DNA of 8,024 bases from an uncultured Blautia sp. (GTDB taxonomy: Bacteria; Bacillota; Clostridia; Lachnospirales; Lachnospiraceae), in NCBI GenBank assembly GCA_900541345.1, contig UQJE01000100.1, positions 1 to 8,024 on the forward strand, written 5' to 3'. Under the pieces are notes generated by a model. It did no database searches. It saw only the letters and a list, made by a program, of their open reading frames with translations, and had not been told where the DNA came from. Both the position numbers and the translations under genes were made by a program. This document shows, one piece after another, positions 6,138-8,024 of the stretch (its first letter is position 1; every line of letters starts with the position of its first letter).

Positions 6138-6170
6138 AAAACAGGAGACAAACCTTACGGCGCCTCCTGT
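6138..6170 (-). terminator. Riboswitch-controlled intrinsic terminator
   Basis: On the minus strand ACAGGAG (6170-6164) pairs with CTCCTGT (6147-6141) around a 16-nt loop and is followed by TTTATTATGTT. It begins about 18 nt after the TPP aptamer, the usual place for the expression platform. With TPP bound, the terminator would be expected to form and stop transcription before thiW. ACAGG also occurs at the 5' edge of the aptamer (about 6275-6271) and at its 3' edge (about 6183-6179), giving CCTGT competing partners that could serve as antiterminator pairings. Confidence 0.8.
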
Positions 6171-6187
6171 AAAAAATCCCTGTATAA

Positions 6188-6276
6188 TGACTTCCTACGG
6201 CGGCATTATCCGCATCAGGTTTAAGGGTCGAAGTTCGATTACTTCCTCTCAGCCTGCAAACACAAGCTCCCCTGTA
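6188..6276 (-). promoter_or_regulatory. TPP riboswitch (THI box aptamer)
   Basis: The canonical thiamin pyrophosphate aptamer is readable on the minus strand in order: AGGGGAGC (6273-6266), GCTGAGAGG with the CTGAGA pyrimidine-binding motif (6253-6245), a GAAGT/ACTTC hairpin, GACCCTT, ACCTGAT (6221-6215), GGATAATGCC (6211-6202) and CGTAGGAAGT (6199-6190), which carry the pyrophosphate-binding arm. AGGGG and CCCTT form P2, and GCGG/CCGC close the second arm. Every conserved block is intact, so it should bind TPP and lower expression of thiW-thiM-thiE-HAD-thiD when TPP is plentiful, probably through the adjacent terminator. Confidence 0.97.
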
Positions 6277-6291
6277 TTTATTTCGATAATT

Positions 6292-6320
6292 ATTTTACCT
6301 CTGTTTTCCAAAAAACACAA
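6292..6320 (-). promoter_or_regulatory. Predicted sigma-A promoter of the thi operon
   Basis: On the minus strand TTGTGT (6320-6315) and TAAAAT (6297-6292) are separated by exactly 17 bp. The -10 matches the consensus at five of six positions and the -35 at four of six. Transcription would start near 6285, about ten bases before the TPP aptamer, which is the right geometry for a riboswitch leader. It lies in an A/T-rich gap of about 40 bp after the eutJ-like gene; no convincing terminator for that gene precedes it, so readthrough from upstream is possible. Confidence 0.65.
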
Positions 6321-6362
6321 TAGATTTTCTAAAAAATACAATAAAAACGCTTATCACATTTT

Positions 6363-7208
6363 TTATTTTGTTGTCTTTTTCCCAGAAATATCCGGAAGCT
6401 GACAGCAATAAGCAATTCCAAGAGGCGTAACCAGAAGCGGATGAACCGGCTGATAAACCGGAAGCTTCAGGCGTTTCTCAAATACCGGTGTAAATTCGCG
6501 AAACATGGAGGAACCACCTACAACATAAATAGCCGGAACATCATATCCTTTGATAAACTTTTCTGTTATTAAAGCCATTTTTTCTACAGTAGCTTTAATC
6601 ACAGGGAATATTTCATCCTGCCTGTCCGTCTGTCTTTTCAGTAATTCCGCCTCTTCATAGGAAATACGATAATGCCCCGCAACCGTCATCGTCATATGAG
6701 TTCCCCCAGTTGCTTCATCATCCGTATAAATTACTTTTCCGTTATTTAGAATGCTGATTCCTGTAGTACCACCACCTACATCCACAACAGCGCCATCACT
6801 TATTTTTAATACAGCAGCGGCAGCAGTCGGCTCATCTACGATATTCGTCACTTCAAAACCGGCACCCTCCAATACATACCCAATACTCTTAACACTACCT
6901 TCAGATACTCCAGGCGGAATTGCTGCTGCCGCATAAGTAAGCTCCGTACCAAGCCTCTCTTCCAGTGTTTCTTTTAACTTTGATACAAGTTGTACGCATT
7001 CATAATAATTCAAAATCACTCCATCCTGAATTGCGTGAGAAGGTGCAGAAATTCCCGCTATAGGGCGATTTGCAGTATCCACAACCGCCAGAACGGTATT
7101 TGCAGTTCCAAGATCCACGCCCACTTTTAATCTTCCTTTAAATTTTTTGCATTCACCTGTTTCTACAAGCTCTGCGAAATTTGACAATGTTCTGTTTTTT
7201 AAATCCAT
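6363..7208 (-). CDS. eutJ: EutJ-like Hsp70/actin-fold ATPase
   Basis: A 281-residue protein of the EutJ family, a short DnaK-like ATPase-domain protein named from ethanolamine utilization operons, where it is thought to act as a chaperone; its biochemical role is not well established. The actin/Hsp70 nucleotide-binding motifs are clear: phosphate-1 VGVDLGTANT (29-38), connect-1 VDEPTAAAA (124-132), phosphate-2 VVDVGGGTTG (141-150) and adenosine VVGGSSMF (229-236), followed by the family ending PLLVTPLGIA (247-256). There is no substrate-binding domain, as expected. A GGAG ribosome site (7219-7216) is 7 nt before the ATG. No other eut gene, microcompartment shell gene or B12 riboswitch lies in the window, so the gene appears separated from an ethanolamine locus. 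PilM- or MreB-like proteins are distant relatives but fit less well. Confidence 0.87.
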   Translation of the reverse strand: MDLKNRTLSNFAELVETGECKKFKGRLKVGVDLGTANTVLAVVDTANRPIAGISAPSHAIQDGVILNYYECVQLVSKLKETLEERLGTELTYAAAAIPPGVSEGSVKSIGYVLEGAGFEVTNIVDEPTAAAAVLKISDGAVVDVGGGTTGISILNNGKVIYTDDEATGGTHMTMTVAGHYRISYEEAELLKRQTDRQDEIFPVIKATVEKMALITEKFIKGYDVPAIYVVGGSSMFREFTPVFEKRLKLPVYQPVHPLLVTPLGIAYCCQLPDISGKKTTK

Positions 7209-7376
7209 TTTACAACTCCATTTTAAATTTTAATATTTGTTCTTTTTATAATAACTTTTGCACATTTAACGTCTGGGCAATGACAACATTTACTGTCATA
7301 AATACAAAAATATATTTTATGATACTACTAATTTTAAAAGAATAGAGATTAAAATGCAATATAAACTTACAATCTC
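7209..7376. other. Intergenic region upstream of the eutJ-like gene
   Basis: A very A/T-rich gap on the 5' side of the eutJ-like gene. It holds the inverted repeat at 7280-7299 and most of the hairpin at 7344-7377, listed separately. TATTAT/TATAAA sequences on the minus strand near 7250-7240 could be a -10 element, but no matching -35 at proper spacing is evident, so the promoter is not assigned. Confidence 0.35.
7280..7299. promoter_or_regulatory. Inverted repeat, possible operator upstream of the eutJ-like gene
   Basis: A perfect 6-bp inverted repeat, ATGACA (7280-7285) and TGTCAT (7294-7299), with an 8-bp A/T-rich spacer, total 20 bp, centred about 80 bp before the eutJ-like start. The size and symmetry suit a dimeric regulator binding site. 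No regulator can be named from it, and a chance repeat in AT-rich sequence is possible. Confidence 0.3.
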
Positions 7377-7377
7377 T
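7344..7377 (-). terminator. Candidate weak terminator before the eutJ-like gene
   Basis: On the minus strand AGAGATT (7377-7371) pairs with AATCTCT (7350-7344) across a 20-nt loop, followed by ATTCTTTTAAAATT. The stem is short and A/T-rich with a long loop, so it would be inefficient. Its position just after the possible small reading frame and well before the eutJ-like gene fits a transcript end for the membrane-protein gene. Confidence 0.35.
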
Positions 7378-7499
7378 TATTCTCCTGTACCCCTCAGCAG
7401 AGTTTCATCCCCATCCATCTCCTCCATAAATCTTTCACTGTCTGCTCTGCCGTTTTCAACCGCAAACACCTCATTTTCTGGATTTTTGAAGTTCCTCAT
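7377..7499 (-). CDS. Possible small acidic protein, 40 residues
   Basis: A short reading frame, MRNFKNPENEVFAVENG to LLRGTGE, strongly hydrophilic and acidic (11 of 40 residues Asp or Glu), with no membrane segment or motif I recognise. Codon use looks coding-like (GAA, AAA, GAT, AGA). An in-frame stop at about 7532-7530 excludes a long upstream extension. The only ribosome-site candidate is a weak GGGA about 10-11 nt before the ATG. It lies about 60 nt after the end of the membrane-protein gene on the same strand and is followed by a weak terminator, so it could be its distal partner. It could equally be a remnant or chance frame. Confidence 0.3.
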   Translation of the reverse strand: MRNFKNPENEVFAVENGRADSERFMEEMDGDETLLRGTGE

Positions 7500-7560
7500 T
7501 TTTTTGATTTTCCCGACAGGAGAGATTTACAGCGGAGCTGATTCCTTGCGACTTTCTGTG

Positions 7561-8024
7561 TCATTTACGATTTTTCTTATGCTTTTTCTTATGATGATTT
7601 ACCCAGTAAGATTTTACAGAAATTCTTCTCCTTTTTATATCCTCCATAAATTCACTATCATCAATCCCACTATCAATAGTGAATAATTTTTTGCCATTGA
7701 CATAAACACGAATAGAATTTCCCTTCATCTCGCAATATGTAATATCTTCAAAACGAAAAATTTTCTTTCTCCCAAAAGTTGAACGCCATGTAATTTCATC
7801 TCCGTACACTTCCAGCTTCCACATAATCATGTTCAACGAGCCAATTAAAGACACAATAAAGAAAATGGTAAAAACGAGTGGTGGAAATAAATCATCTTGT
7901 TGGATAGCACTGGCTACCGCAGCTCCCCCAAAAAGAAACACTGCCAAAATAAAAAATATAGTAAGTACTTTTTCGGTTTTTATTATATAATGTTTCCTAA
8001 TTATTCCCTTTTTCTGTTCTTCCT
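7561..8024 (-). CDS. Membrane protein with PH-like C-terminal part (N-terminus beyond window)
   Basis: The frame is open to the window edge without an ATG, so the true start lies outside and a TTG near 7947 is unlikely to be the start. The visible 153 residues begin with a lysine-rich cytoplasmic stretch. Two membrane segments follow (about 19-40, TIFFILAVFLFGG, and about 48-66, PLVFTIFFIVSLIGSL) with a short QQDD turn between. Then comes a soluble beta-rich part (about 68-130) with LEVYGDEITWRSTFGRKK and FRFEDITYCEMKGNSIRVY, the pattern of bacterial PH-like domains in small Firmicutes membrane proteins. The protein ends in a very basic tail, HHKKKHKKNRK. Function is unknown; a DUF6560-type or bPH-type annotation is likely but is from memory only. 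It lies upstream of the eutJ-like gene on the same strand. Confidence 0.72.
   Translation of the reverse strand, partial: EEQKKGIIRKHYIIKTEKVLTIFFILAVFLFGGAAVASAIQQDDLFPPLVFTIFFIVSLIGSLNMIMWKLEVYGDEITWRSTFGRKKIFRFEDITYCEMKGNSIRVYVNGKKLFTIDSGIDDSEFMEDIKRRRISVKSYWVNHHKKKHKKNRK

Larger units (their letters stand above)
5909..6285 (-). other. Long untranslated leader of the thi operon
   Basis: About 380 nt lie between the predicted transcription start (near 6285) and the thiW start. The order along the RNA is: TPP aptamer, intrinsic terminator, a short A/T-rich linker (about 6114-6137), a GC-rich repeat-like island, a second structured TPP-aptamer-like element, then a possible ribosome-site hairpin. 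The last could form from TTTCCT (5939-5934) and AGGAGA (5922-5917), with one G-U pair, which would cover the thiW ribosome site. A TPP riboswitch with a terminator normally needs far less sequence before the start codon, so the extra 230 nt is unusual. No reading frame of note is found in it. Confidence 0.7.

Noticed and set aside
6326..6362. Terminator for the eutJ-like gene (AATAAAAA / TTTTTATT pairing)
   Set aside because: The stem would be entirely A-T pairs with a 12-nt loop, too weak to call.
7354..7686. A 110-codon open frame on the plus strand
   Set aside because: It runs antisense to the C-terminal coding part of the membrane-protein gene and to the small acidic frame, has a low-complexity Ser/Phe/Leu composition and shows no ribosome site.
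1..8024. CRISPR arrays, tRNA or rRNA genes, insertion sequences, phage or conjugation genes, attachment sites
   Set aside because: I looked for repeats at regular spacing, transposase motifs and tRNA-like cloverleafs and saw none; apart from the small GC-rich island, no mobile-element signature is visible.

Overview
The window reads as a moderately AT-rich stretch of a low-GC Firmicutes chromosome, most likely a gut Clostridia/Lachnospiraceae-type bacterium. That placement rests on A/T-rich spacers, AGGAG-type ribosome sites, the thiW-thiM-thiE-HAD-thiD gene order, a C69 dipeptidase and a stand-alone EutJ-like protein; it is an inference, since no 16S or other taxonomic marker is present. Every gene I can support lies on the minus strand, so transcription runs from high to low coordinates.

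Right end (8024 to about 6363): a membrane protein with two transmembrane segments and a PH-like C-terminal part, cut by the window edge; a possible 40-residue acidic protein (7377-7499); then an EutJ-like actin/Hsp70-fold ATPase (6363-7208), preceded by an inverted repeat that could be an operator.

Centre (about 6320 to 2343): a thiamin salvage operon. A sigma-70-like promoter (6292-6320) starts an approximately 380-nt leader. The leader holds a canonical TPP riboswitch (about 6188-6276) with a rho-independent terminator (6138-6170). Unusually, about 230 nt follow before the first start codon. They contain a GC-rich repeat-like island (6068-6113) and a second structured element (5948-6055) whose 5' half closely mirrors the pyrimidine-binding half of the TPP aptamer, while its 3' half is different. 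The genes are thiW (thiazole-type ECF S component), thiM (thiazole kinase), thiE (thiamin phosphate synthase), a HAD phosphatase and thiD (HMP/HMP-P kinase), tightly packed or overlapping and closed by a strong terminator at 2343-2385. Together they would import thiazole alcohol, phosphorylate it, phosphorylate HMP to HMP-PP and join the two to thiamin phosphate. The HAD enzyme is a candidate for removing the phosphate so that a thiamin pyrophosphokinase elsewhere can make TPP; no thiL or thiN is visible here.

Left end (2343 to 1): an approximately 340-bp gene-poor gap with a second hairpin, then a 65-residue BFD-like [2Fe-2S] protein, a C69-family dipeptidase, and the receiver domain of a response regulator that overlaps the peptidase end and runs off the window.

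The most interesting object is the second, TPP-aptamer-like element inside the thiW leader. It could be a diverged aptamer that still reads a thiamin-related ligand, or a decayed duplicate. It carries mutually exclusive pairings expected of a switch.
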